From positions 20,272 to 61,289 of the forward strand of contig JAPLFN010000106.1 in NCBI GenBank assembly GCA_026390655.1: 41,018 bases of DNA, read 5' to 3'. Positions 16,360 through 24,858 of this stretch are shown piece after piece; within the stretch, counting starts at the first letter, position 1; the number at the start of each line of letters is the position of its first letter. Source of the stretch: Candidatus Kapaibacterium sp. GTDB lineage: Bacteria > Bacteroidota > Ignavibacteria > Kapaibacteriales > Kapaibacteriaceae. The notes under the pieces were generated by a model. It was not told the DNA's origin and did not search any database. It saw nothing but the letters and a program-made list of their open reading frames with translations. The position numbers and the translations under genes were made by a program.

Positions 16360-18411
16360 ATGAAGAAACAGGTATTTATTGCTGCGGCGATTGTACTCTG
16401 TTCATTCGCGATCGGTGCAGTGGATGGTATGGCGCAACAGATCTTCAACCAGTTCCAACAGCCTGAACTCGTCGTAGGTCTTCCATACCGGGATATCAAC
16501 AACTGCACAACTTCGCTTCTGAACAAGACTATACTTTCTCCATCGCAATTTGTTCTGGCCCCAACGTTTGTGAATGATCTAGATGATGGCTATGCCGTCG
16601 TCCAGTTTCCGTCTGGAGTTGTCTACAACTTCAATGGTCGCAATTACACAAGCGTATACGTCAGCATTAATGGATTTTTGACTTTTCAGAACACGAAACT
16701 TGTGCCTGCTAAAGCATCACAAGGCTTGTTCATTAATTCGTCATCTTTCCCTGACAACGTGATTGCCCCTTTTTGGGGTGACCACAGACTTCGCACTAGT
16801 GCTGACATTGGTGCCGGTTACATGCCCTCCGAAATATCGTGGGTTGTGGATGTGGATCGCGATGAAAATTGCGATACTATCAAGCCGGTTCGCCGCTGCA
16901 TCATCATTCAGTGGAAGAATCTGAACATCAATAACGCTTCGGTCAATTCGAGCGTCGCGAATTTTCAAGCTCGCCTATATCTGGGTGGTGCTTCAAACAA
17001 CAACCAGGGTCCAGTTGAATTGGCATATGGTCAAACTGGTGGTAACCCATTCACATCGAACACAACAGTGGTAACACGTGGTGCAACGGTTGGTATGAAG
17101 GGCGACGGCGGCTTCCCTGGTTTTCTATCTGATTTCTGGAATGGTCTCGTCTGGAAACCACGAGTTGGAGCAAATTCGCGCACGGATTCAACATCTGTGT
17201 GGCAGCCATCCGGTGGTCGTTCAGACGCACGTATCCGCTTCAACTCGATCGTGTATCTCACGTTCGACATGTGGGGTTTTGGAGATGCAGACACTTCTGC
17301 AGCAGCCGGGCAACGTCATGACGGTCTTCCGCAGAATCGTCGAGTGACTTCAAGTGATGCACGCGTAATTATGCGTTCAATCGTTACAAAGAGGCCACTT
17401 GACTCTGTATGGAAGCGTCAAGCGTATCAGGCTGACGTTAATCACTCTGGCCGCTACTACTTCACGAAGCTTAAGAGAGATTTCTCTGGAGACTCGATGG
17501 TAGGCAGCCGAATCATCATCTGGCGTCGCACGATTGACGTAGAACAATTCTTCCCAGGACAGGGCGTTGGCCCGAATACTGGTAAGCAAGTGTTACGAGT
17601 GATGTACGAGGGTGACGGTCTTTACGGTACAGGTGGTAAAGCTCCAGATGTAAGCAGTTTGAACCAGATCTATTATGAAGCAACAGAGTATGACGCTGGC
17701 TTGATCATGCGGTATATATCCGGTAGACTACCATACCTACCATGGGTATATGACAATGATACTACCGGCCCTGACTTTGGTAAGGTTGGCGTATCTAAAC
17801 TTGCTGACAACGTTTCATTTGGTACTGGCTCAAACGTAGGTAATGGACTGATTCGTGTTCCTGTCTACATGAACGGTAATCACACTGGTGCATTTGGAGT
17901 TCGATTCGAAACAAACTCCGACGTAGTTAGTGTTACACCCGTCATGAATGACAAAAACACTGTTGCAATTGACAATGGCTCTGACATTGTAACTCTTGCT
18001 GGCAACGGTTCATTCGATGCAACACAGCCAATTGCGTACGTGACGATGAAGGAAAAGGCAATCTTTAACTTCTCGAATATTCGGTTCAACGAGGCCATCG
18101 TTGGTTCACAGTCATTAAACATGGTCGAGTCTGAAGTTGGATCGGCTGTTTCAGTCTATCCTAATCCGACAACCTCGAATATGTCTATGGCTGTAACGCT
18201 TCCGCAAGCCGGTAACGTGTCAGTTCGTATTTACGATACGTTCGGCAAGCTTGTCAGTACGATCTTCGACGCTTCTGCTAACGTGGGAACGTTGTCTGCT
18301 ACGTGGAACGGAACAGATGCCAATGGAACTCCAGTAGTGCCAGGAACATATGTTGTTCGCGTTGATGGTGCAGGCGTTAATACGTCAAGTATGGTCACTG
18401 TAGTTCGTTAA
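16360..18411 (+). CDS. T9SS-secreted protein with NIDO-like, dockerin-like and cohesin-like regions
   Basis: Read from ATG 16360 after TTGGAG (683 aa); signal peptide MKKQVFIAAAIVLCSFAIGAVDGMAQ. Residues about 70-260 resemble a nidogen-type (NIDO) module: YVSINGFLTFQ, NVIAPFWGDHR, IIIQWKNLNI, ANFQARLYLGG, and VELAYGQTGG. Residues about 306-460 contain three dockerin/EF-hand-like stretches: VTSSDARVIMRSIV, ADVNHSGRYYFTKLK, and ATEYDAGLIMRYISG. Residues about 480-583 are cohesin-like (GNGLIRVPVYMNGNHTGAFGVRFE). Residues about 597-683 form a T9SS sorting domain (VSVYPNPTTSN ... VPGTYVVRVDGAG). The protein is most likely cell-surface or secreted; module names are by pattern only. It follows the giant gene by 82 bases, with the 16289-16313 hairpin between them. 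Confidence 0.8.
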   Translation: MKKQVFIAAAIVLCSFAIGAVDGMAQQIFNQFQQPELVVGLPYRDINNCTTSLLNKTILSPSQFVLAPTFVNDLDDGYAVVQFPSGVVYNFNGRNYTSVYVSINGFLTFQNTKLVPAKASQGLFINSSSFPDNVIAPFWGDHRLRTSADIGAGYMPSEISWVVDVDRDENCDTIKPVRRCIIIQWKNLNINNASVNSSVANFQARLYLGGASNNNQGPVELAYGQTGGNPFTSNTTVVTRGATVGMKGDGGFPGFLSDFWNGLVWKPRVGANSRTDSTSVWQPSGGRSDARIRFNSIVYLTFDMWGFGDADTSAAAGQRHDGLPQNRRVTSSDARVIMRSIVTKRPLDSVWKRQAYQADVNHSGRYYFTKLKRDFSGDSMVGSRIIIWRRTIDVEQFFPGQGVGPNTGKQVLRVMYEGDGLYGTGGKAPDVSSLNQIYYEATEYDAGLIMRYISGRLPYLPWVYDNDTTGPDFGKVGVSKLADNVSFGTGSNVGNGLIRVPVYMNGNHTGAFGVRFETNSDVVSVTPVMNDKNTVAIDNGSDIVTLAGNGSFDATQPIAYVTMKEKAIFNFSNIRFNEAIVGSQSLNMVESEVGSAVSVYPNPTTSNMSMAVTLPQAGNVSVRIYDTFGKLVSTIFDASANVGTLSATWNGTDANGTPVVPGTYVVRVDGAGVNTSSMVTVVR

Positions 18412-18434
18412 TCGAACTATTGGCGACCTTCGAA

Positions 18435-19580
18435 ATGAAAAACTATGTGATGTGTATGCTGGCCGTTCTAACGGCGGCCAGCTGCCTCACAGCTCAGGAT
18501 ACACTGACAATTCGATCTGAACGAATCGTTGATGTATGTTCTTCGGAAAAGCGGTGGCTGATCGCTCCTAGTCTTGGGAGAGTTACTTCTCAAGACAGCC
18601 TCATGTCCTTTGACATTACGATTGGGTATGACACACTGGTCACTAGACCAACTGATGTGTTGACGGAAGGAACGCTTTCCGCCAATCTTGACTTTAGACC
18701 AACCATGAATTTGGTTATCCGAGGCGAGATGCGAATTGCAGGCTTCAATATCCTGAATCCGATGGTTGGCAATAAACCGCTCTTTGCTATTGCAGGAGAG
18801 TTTCTTGGTACTTGTACAAGTGAAGACCTGATGACTATTCCGTGGCCGATGGACTTCAACAGTGAATTCAAGAAGATGGTGACGGTATATAGGATTGAAC
18901 CAATTACAGCAGTTGCAAATGCAAGAACTAGGATGGACGTTGGAACATCGTTCGTTGCAGACAGTGCAAAGATCAATGGAAAGGACAGTATAGGTAGAGT
19001 TAGAGTTCTCATGCGATTGCCAAACCTTTCAAATACAAGTGTGAAAGCTAGGTTCAGTGTAGCAGATACTGCAGTGCTTTCTGTGATAGGGATTACAGCA
19101 ACAGGGGCTACAGTGGAAAGTATCGTCTTTTTGAATGGTGGTGTTGCGGAAGCATCATTAACACAAACGGGAGTTTCGCAGCCGGAGTTGGAAGTGTCAC
19201 TGGCCAATAGAACGGGACGTGGAAGAGTGGCAACAGAGATAATTGCAAGTATGAACGTGATAGACACGTGTTCATGTGTCAAGGCTGGCTTGGTCGACAG
19301 TATGACGGTGATTTGTGAAAACCCAATGGTAAGTGTTCTATCCTCTGCCGATAAACACAATGATAATCTCAAGGTATCTGGCCTTGACATAAGGTGTCAT
19401 TGTGACTATGGACAGACGAATAGCATAAACGTCTTCGCTATTACTGGTCAACTCGTTGCCTCAACGGGAGAACAGAAACAGCATGAAACGTTTTTGTCAA
19501 TTGAAAGTCTTCCACCAGGGGCCTATGTAGTTGTAGGTAACTGTGGCGACAAAAGAGTAGTTACAATGGAAATAAAATGA
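18435..19580 (+). CDS. Secreted protein with degenerate T9SS-like C-terminal domain
   Basis: A 381-aa protein from ATG 18435 with signal peptide MKNYVMCMLAVLTAASCLTAQ; the track's TTG at 18420 adds only five residues. No clear ribosome site precedes it. The body is beta-rich and unrecognised, with paired cysteines (VDTCSCVKAG, RCHCDYG). The last 70 residues have the layout of a T9SS sorting domain (NSINVFAITGQLVAS ... IESLPPGAYVVVGNCGDK ... MEIK) but lack the PNP motif. Unlike the genes on both sides it uses AGA/AGG and ATA codons freely, suggesting lower expression or a different history. It starts 23 bases after the previous stop, and its own stop overlaps an in-frame upstream ATG of the next gene (ATGA). 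Confidence 0.7.
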   Translation: MKNYVMCMLAVLTAASCLTAQDTLTIRSERIVDVCSSEKRWLIAPSLGRVTSQDSLMSFDITIGYDTLVTRPTDVLTEGTLSANLDFRPTMNLVIRGEMRIAGFNILNPMVGNKPLFAIAGEFLGTCTSEDLMTIPWPMDFNSEFKKMVTVYRIEPITAVANARTRMDVGTSFVADSAKINGKDSIGRVRVLMRLPNLSNTSVKARFSVADTAVLSVIGITATGATVESIVFLNGGVAEASLTQTGVSQPELEVSLANRTGRGRVATEIIASMNVIDTCSCVKAGLVDSMTVICENPMVSVLSSADKHNDNLKVSGLDIRCHCDYGQTNSINVFAITGQLVASTGEQKQHETFLSIESLPPGAYVVVGNCGDKRVVTMEIK

Positions 19581-19615
19581 AGAATGTCTTGATCAACTCA
19601 TCTGAGGAGTTTCGT

Positions 19616-22600
19616 ATGAATCGTCGAAATGCTCAATGGAGTGTCGGCGCCAAAATTGGCGTTGTTCTCCTGCTTGCAGCATTGATCGGCCTTGGTTCGC
19701 AAGTGCTTTCAGCGCAAACGAACAAACCCGAGCTGCCGACAATCTCGCTGACAGGTTCTGGCGGAGGATGGAACACAACCTACTATCCCGACGGCCGAAT
19801 CTGGACATCAACCCAGGGTTCAAATGGGCAACGCGAACTACTTGTTCCCGTGTTCATTAAGAACTGCTGGCGTACAACAGACACGTACAAAACGTTTCCG
19901 ATCTACAGCTTTAAGTTCAAGGTCCAGTTCGACAGCACTGCACTTGAACTAATCGGAATCGACAAAAACGGTCCTAACCGCGGTCCACAATTCACTCCAC
20001 TTGGGTGCCTTGGTCGTGACTTCGAGTACTCCGTTTTCGTTGCTCGTGACACTACATTTCAAAGTGTTATCGGAGCTCCAATTCAAAACCGTTTGCGTGG
20101 CAAGCGTGCGATGATTACTGCTATATCATCGAAGGCTCTTCCACAAACAGGAGATCCATCTCAGCCTTGCGATCAGCGTCCGTACACAGAACTCGTGTAC
20201 TTGCGTTTTAAGGTTGTTGCCAATCCTTCAATCAATCAAGAGAGCTCACGTACACCGCTTATCGTAACGAACGATACCCTGTACTACAATGACTTTCAGA
20301 TGGGTAAAGAGCTTGCATTCCCTGGTGATGTTGCTCCCGGCCAATTTGCAGGACTTGGTGGCGTTGACAATTACTATACCGACGGTCTCGGGCAAGAGCA
20401 GATTCGTGATCCGCTGCGTCCATCAAAGCCTGGTATGATCTGGCTTGAAGTAACAGACGTTTCACCGCGCTTGTCATTCACGAACGTATCTAACCCAGCA
20501 TTCCGCCTTGTTGACTCAGTTAATCAGTCAGGTGGTTCAAAGTGGTTTGTAGTTGACCCAATTACAATTGACTACGGTAGCAACTACGATGATCAGCCAA
20601 ATGGAATGGGAACACGTGACATTGATGTAATCAATGCCGTTACAGGTACTCGTGCCTATGAGATTATGGTTCAGTCTGATTCTAAGTGGCTTAAATTCAA
20701 GTCGTTCCTTAAGGGCGGCCAAGGCGAAATCAACCCATTCCCTCAGCCAGTGCGTGAAGGATATGTGCAGTACATGGATAAGGGTATCCTTGGAACGACA
20801 CTCGGTGTGACGCCATTTGGTGATCCAACAGTTGGTCAACGTGACTTGAACTTCCGTATTCTCTGTGACCCAAATGAACTTCCAAACGGAGACGATCAAG
20901 AAATTTGTGGTACGTATGTAGGCTACCTCTCGTTCAAGTCAACGTCACTCGACGTTTCACCTGTTCGCGTAAAAGTCACGTTCATCTATTTCCGCACCCC
21001 GTACGAGCCGAACGTTTTTGATGAAAACAACAACTGGAAGCGTGGCCAGGAGTTTCTTGGACGCGGTGTAACGCTTGACATTCGTAACTCCAACAATCCA
21101 ATCGAACGTACTTTCATCACCTTTGGTGTTGGAAATCGTGCTACAGACTTGGTCGATACCCTCTTTGGAGAAACAGTCTATACAACGCCTGTTAACTCGT
21201 TTGGCGCTCGTTGGTATCCTAAGGATAAAACCGGTGCAGACATCTACCAGTATGGTCTTGGTGATCTCTGGACAGCAACGGCACAACGTCCTAAGGGTGC
21301 TTCGCGCGATATCCGTTCGATCTACACTGACACTACTATCCTTTACACATGTAAGTTCAATGCTGGTAGCAATTTGAACTACCCAGTAGTTGTTGCGTGG
21401 AACACTGATGAGTTTACTCCAGGTTCGCAATTGTTCATCCGTGATATCCTGAACGGAACACGTTTCAACGTCGACATGCGCCAAGGTACAGTTGTTGGTG
21501 GAACGAGACAGTCATTCACAATTCGTGATGCTGACATCGACGCCTTCGTTATCGAGTACACTCTTCCATTGGTAGCTCAGTTCCCGGTCATCAACAAGGG
21601 TTGGAATCTTCTTTCCGTCCCTGTTAATCCGTCATCGAGCTACTGGAAAGATGTGTTTAAGAATGCTCTGAATATCCCAATTCGTTTTGCTCAGAACTCG
21701 TACCAGACTAACGAAACAAATCTTGCCCCGGGTGTAGGTTACTTCGTGAAGTATTCAGAACAAGTTGACAAAACCGTCGCTGGTTCACGTATCCGCAATA
21801 TCAACGATCAGAGCTACCCAACACGTGTTTACGAAGGTTGGAACACAATCGGTTCGTTGTCATCACCAACATCGACGCAGAACGTTTCCTTGCTTCCATT
21901 CGGAACAGGTGCCTTCCCTGCTATCATTGGTGACATCTATGGATACGTTACTAACCGTGGATACCAAGCTGTAACAGAAATCCAGCCTGGTCTAGGTTAT
22001 TGGATGAAGATGAGTGGCCAAGCATACCTAGCCATGTGCTGCGGCACGCTCGGTAAGAGTGGCGTAAACTTCTCAGGTGTACGTGAGACAGTGAAGGCAA
22101 ATGCAATGCGTGTGACGATCAGCGACAACGCAGAGAACGTTGGCGATGTGTTTGTTGCACAGCAGGGTTCACTTGAAACGCGTAATGTGTTTGAGTTGCC
22201 ACCACTTCCACCAAACAACTTGTTCGACGTTCGTTTCTCTGATCAAACGTACATCAACGACGAAGCTAGCCCGCTGATTCAACTCCAAGGTGCTACATTC
22301 CCAATCACGGTAACAGTGAACAACCCTGGTCGTTCATATGTTGTCACGAACCCTATCTCGGGTGCAGTGCTTGGAACTCTCGTCTCTGGCCGTAATAACA
22401 CGATCACCATCACAGATTCACGCACACCTTACCTCCGCCTTCTCGGACAAGATGCAGATGTTACCGCTCTTACGGTTTCCGTCTCACCTAATCCGACAAG
22501 CACGACTGGTATGGTTAACGTAACTGTGCCTCAGGCTGGTCGCGTAACGGTTGGCGTTTATGACGCAGTTGGTCAACTTGTAGCAACAGTAGTTGATGAA

Positions 22601-22723
22601 GAGAAGACCGCAGGCATCTACGGTTTCGATCTGAATACAGCAACGCTTGCTCAAGGCCGCTACATCGTAAAGGTCTCGTCTAACGGCATCACGGCGATGA
22701 GCTCGGTTTCAGTTGTCCGTTAA
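19616..22723 (+). CDS. Large T9SS-secreted surface protein, cohesin-like N-terminal region
   Basis: ATG 19616 is preferred over the track's 19577 because GAGGAG lies 6-7 bases upstream and it gives a signal sequence (about 24-45, WSVGAKIGVVLLLAALIGLGSQ... within the first 36 residues, ending VLSAQ). The product is 1035 aa. After the signal comes a cohesin-like beta-sandwich (LLVPVFIKNC ... IYSFKFKVQFDSTALELIGID). Residues about 655-820 carry two copies of a GWN motif (KGWNLLSVPVNP, YEGWNTIGSLSSP), each followed by a G-Y-kappa pattern (GVGYFVKY, GLGYWMKM). The C-terminus from about residue 950 is a T9SS sorting domain (VSVSPNPTSTTG ... AQGRYIVKVSSNG). Codons resemble those of the giant gene (CGT, GGT, AAC), so both are probably highly expressed. 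An intrinsic terminator follows at once. Confidence 0.82.
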   Translation: MNRRNAQWSVGAKIGVVLLLAALIGLGSQVLSAQTNKPELPTISLTGSGGGWNTTYYPDGRIWTSTQGSNGQRELLVPVFIKNCWRTTDTYKTFPIYSFKFKVQFDSTALELIGIDKNGPNRGPQFTPLGCLGRDFEYSVFVARDTTFQSVIGAPIQNRLRGKRAMITAISSKALPQTGDPSQPCDQRPYTELVYLRFKVVANPSINQESSRTPLIVTNDTLYYNDFQMGKELAFPGDVAPGQFAGLGGVDNYYTDGLGQEQIRDPLRPSKPGMIWLEVTDVSPRLSFTNVSNPAFRLVDSVNQSGGSKWFVVDPITIDYGSNYDDQPNGMGTRDIDVINAVTGTRAYEIMVQSDSKWLKFKSFLKGGQGEINPFPQPVREGYVQYMDKGILGTTLGVTPFGDPTVGQRDLNFRILCDPNELPNGDDQEICGTYVGYLSFKSTSLDVSPVRVKVTFIYFRTPYEPNVFDENNNWKRGQEFLGRGVTLDIRNSNNPIERTFITFGVGNRATDLVDTLFGETVYTTPVNSFGARWYPKDKTGADIYQYGLGDLWTATAQRPKGASRDIRSIYTDTTILYTCKFNAGSNLNYPVVVAWNTDEFTPGSQLFIRDILNGTRFNVDMRQGTVVGGTRQSFTIRDADIDAFVIEYTLPLVAQFPVINKGWNLLSVPVNPSSSYWKDVFKNALNIPIRFAQNSYQTNETNLAPGVGYFVKYSEQVDKTVAGSRIRNINDQSYPTRVYEGWNTIGSLSSPTSTQNVSLLPFGTGAFPAIIGDIYGYVTNRGYQAVTEIQPGLGYWMKMSGQAYLAMCCGTLGKSGVNFSGVRETVKANAMRVTISDNAENVGDVFVAQQGSLETRNVFELPPLPPNNLFDVRFSDQTYINDEASPLIQLQGATFPITVTVNNPGRSYVVTNPISGAVLGTLVSGRNNTITITDSRTPYLRLLGQDADVTALTVSVSPNPTSTTGMVNVTVPQAGRVTVGVYDAVGQLVATVVDEEKTAGIYGFDLNTATLAQGRYIVKVSSNGITAMSSVSVVR

Positions 22724-22743
22724 ACGGTAATGTAAATTCAAAG

Positions 22744-22774
22744 AAAGGGCAGCAGGTAACTGCTGCCCTTTTTT
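22744..22774 (+). terminator. Intrinsic (Rho-independent) terminator
   Basis: GGGCAGCAG, loop GTAA, CTGCTGCCC, then TTTTTT, with AAA before the stem: a 9-bp perfect GC-rich stem and a T-run 21 bases after the stop of the 1035-aa gene. It is the only textbook terminator in the window and marks the 3' end of the surface-protein transcript. Confidence 0.93.
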
Positions 22775-22792
22775 GTTCACGGTAGGTGTCGT

Positions 22793-23575
22793 ATGAATAA
22801 ACTCGCGTTTGTAGGTGTCCTCTCATTCGTGATGGTGTACTCAGCTGCATCGCAGCTCGTTGAGTTCCCAATGACATTTGTGAATGTACTTCCTACTGAG
22901 CGCAAGGCATTCAACTTTACGTTTGCTGCCCATCCTAGGGCAACTGCAGACGTGGATACACTATTGGGCGAGCGAGAGATCCCATCTATTCCACCTCCTG
23001 CCGGTGTCTATTTCGTCTACACTGTCCCGCCATCAGTTGAATACCTATGGCTGAGCCCGAAAGACATTCGAAAGATGAAGGCTGGTGTGCGCTTCAGAGA
23101 GGACTATGATGTTAATATTCTGTGGACCGGCGGTAAGTTAGAAGTTAGTTGGAAGAGCCCCCTTCCCGAACTTGTGGACTCCGCGTATCTGGTTGATGCG
23201 CTAACGGACTTCCCAGACAATTTTATCAAGGTCAAGATTGAGCCAGGTACGTCATTTACAACGGACAATCCAGCCATAACACGGTTAAAGCTTCTCGTTT
23301 GGTATAACGGCACTACTACCGGGGTTAATGAAGACGCAGTGCCTTCAAACATCTCGCTGCATCCGAATCCAACTACAGACGGATTTTTCCTTGATGAAGT
23401 AGAGCCAGGCTCCATAATCTCAATGATTGATGTGCAAGGGGCTTTTGTGGCAAAGACAGAGGCCACATCTCCTCGGCAGTGGATCGATTTGTCAAGCTTT
23501 GCTAGTGGCCTTTATGTTGCCGTAGTACTGCAGCCAAACGGTACCGTGGTGCATAGAACTGTTGTACGACAGTAA
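22793..23575 (+). CDS. Small T9SS-secreted protein
   Basis: A 260-aa protein with a signal peptide (MNKLAFVGVLSFVMVYSAASQ). The body (about 22-180) is beta-rich with no domain I can name; it contains PPAGVYFVYTVPPSVEYLWL and a run rich in charged residues. Residues about 185-260 form a T9SS sorting domain: ISLHPNPTTDGFF ... IDLSSFASGLYVAVVLQPNG ... VVRQ. It begins 18 bases after the terminator's T-run, so it needs its own promoter or read-through; I see no good -7 box in the short gap. GGTAGGTG precedes the start. The sorting domain, not the body, supports the call; function is unknown. Confidence 0.78.
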   Translation: MNKLAFVGVLSFVMVYSAASQLVEFPMTFVNVLPTERKAFNFTFAAHPRATADVDTLLGEREIPSIPPPAGVYFVYTVPPSVEYLWLSPKDIRKMKAGVRFREDYDVNILWTGGKLEVSWKSPLPELVDSAYLVDALTDFPDNFIKVKIEPGTSFTTDNPAITRLKLLVWYNGTTTGVNEDAVPSNISLHPNPTTDGFFLDEVEPGSIISMIDVQGAFVAKTEATSPRQWIDLSSFASGLYVAVVLQPNGTVVHRTVVRQ

Positions 23576-23605
23576 CTTCAAGTACGCAAGAAAAGGTTGA
23601 TTGTA

Positions 23606-24829
23606 ATGAGTGAAGAACAACAAGGGGATAGACCACAGCGAAGGCGCAGATCACGTAGACGTTCGGGCGGTTCCAACGTTACGGCCCAGACGCAAGGTCA
23701 TGTGGAATCGGACCAGCCTGCACAAGGTCAGTTGGAGGCAGGCCACGAGGATGCTCGACCAAACAGACCAGAGAGAACAGAGCAACGCAACCCTAACCAA
23801 CGCAGGTCACATCCTCACCAAGAACAGCGGTCCGGTGATCAATCCCGGTATTCAAACCAACGAAACGATAGAAGAACACGTGCTGATCAGCTGGTTAGCT
23901 CGTCTATTTCGGTGATCATTCCCCTCTTGAATGAGGCAGAGTCACTACCTGAGCTTTCTAAGCAACTCGAGAGTGTATTGGAACGCATATCACGCGGACG
24001 GTATGAGGTTCTGTTTATCGATGATGGATCTACCGATGACTCATTCCGCGTAATTGAAGATATTCATACGCGTAATAATCGATTCAAGGCAATTCGGTTT
24101 AGAACGAATCACGGCAAATCCGCAGCACTTGCAATCGGCTTTGCTGAGAGCAAGGGCGACATCGTGATCACTATGGACGCTGACCTGCAAGATGATCCGG
24201 CAGAGATACCTGCGATGATCGCCAAGCTCGAAGAAGGCTACGACTTGGTATCTGGCTGGAAGAGAAAGCGGCACGACCCGTGGCATAAAACAATACCGTC
24301 CAAGCTCTTCAACACGGTCACTTCAAGGATGAGTGGAATACGACTACATGACTTCAATTGTGGTCTCAAGGCCTATCGTAGAGATGTGGTGAACAGCGTC
24401 CAGGTCTATGGCGAAATGCACCGATATATCCCTGCACTGGCACACTGGGAAGGATTCCGCGTAACGGAGATTCCAGTGCAACATAGAGCCCGTCAGTTTG
24501 GATCATCAAAGTTTGGAGTAAGTCGCTTTCTCAAAGGCTATCTAGATCTTCTTACTGTGATCTTTACAACTCGGTATATTAAACGCCCCTTGCACTTCTT
24601 TGGAACAGTGGGTTCAATGTTTGCAATTGTGGGCTTCGTCACAGACATGTATCTCGTAGTGGAGTGGTTCCTTGGTCACACTTCGTTGAGCAATCGCCCC
24701 CTCGCATTGTTTGGCATAGCCATGATCATTGTTGGTGTCCAGCTGATTTCTATTGGACTCGTTGGTGAACTCATAGTGAAGAATAATCTTGAGCACCAGC
24801 GATTTAGCGTTCGTGAGCGTTTGACGTAA
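23606..24829 (+). CDS. Polyprenyl-phosphate-type GT2 glycosyltransferase with basic disordered N-terminal extension
   Basis: Start at ATG 23606 after AAAAGG (407 aa). Residues 1-98 are low-complexity, rich in R, Q, N, H and P (RPQRRRRSRRRSGG). Residues about 100-310 are a GT2 domain: SVIIPLLNEAESLPEL, the nucleotide-sugar acidic motif FIDDGSTDDS, NHGKSAALAIGF, the metal-binding TMDADLQDDP, DFNCGLKAYRR, and the RARQFGSSKFGVSRF loop typical of dolichol/undecaprenyl-phosphate sugar transferases (DPM1, GtrB, ArnC types). Two membrane segments follow (HFFGTVGSMFAIVGFVTDMYLV and PLALFGIAMIIVGVQLISIGLVG). It should move a sugar from a nucleotide donor to a lipid phosphate on the inner face of the membrane. 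Donor and acceptor are unknown. The extension is absent from standard family members. Confidence 0.9.
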   Translation: MSEEQQGDRPQRRRRSRRRSGGSNVTAQTQGHVESDQPAQGQLEAGHEDARPNRPERTEQRNPNQRRSHPHQEQRSGDQSRYSNQRNDRRTRADQLVSSSISVIIPLLNEAESLPELSKQLESVLERISRGRYEVLFIDDGSTDDSFRVIEDIHTRNNRFKAIRFRTNHGKSAALAIGFAESKGDIVITMDADLQDDPAEIPAMIAKLEEGYDLVSGWKRKRHDPWHKTIPSKLFNTVTSRMSGIRLHDFNCGLKAYRRDVVNSVQVYGEMHRYIPALAHWEGFRVTEIPVQHRARQFGSSKFGVSRFLKGYLDLLTVIFTTRYIKRPLHFFGTVGSMFAIVGFVTDMYLVVEWFLGHTSLSNRPLALFGIAMIIVGVQLISIGLVGELIVKNNLEHQRFSVRERLT

Positions 24830-24858
24830 CCTAAACTCAATTGTATTGTCATTTCACC

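Noticed and set aside
18590-19390. 266-aa minus-strand ORF opposite the degenerate-tail gene
   Set aside because: Shadow of a gene with a signal peptide and a sorting-like tail. The hydrophobic look comes from the complement of Thr/Ser/Asn codons.
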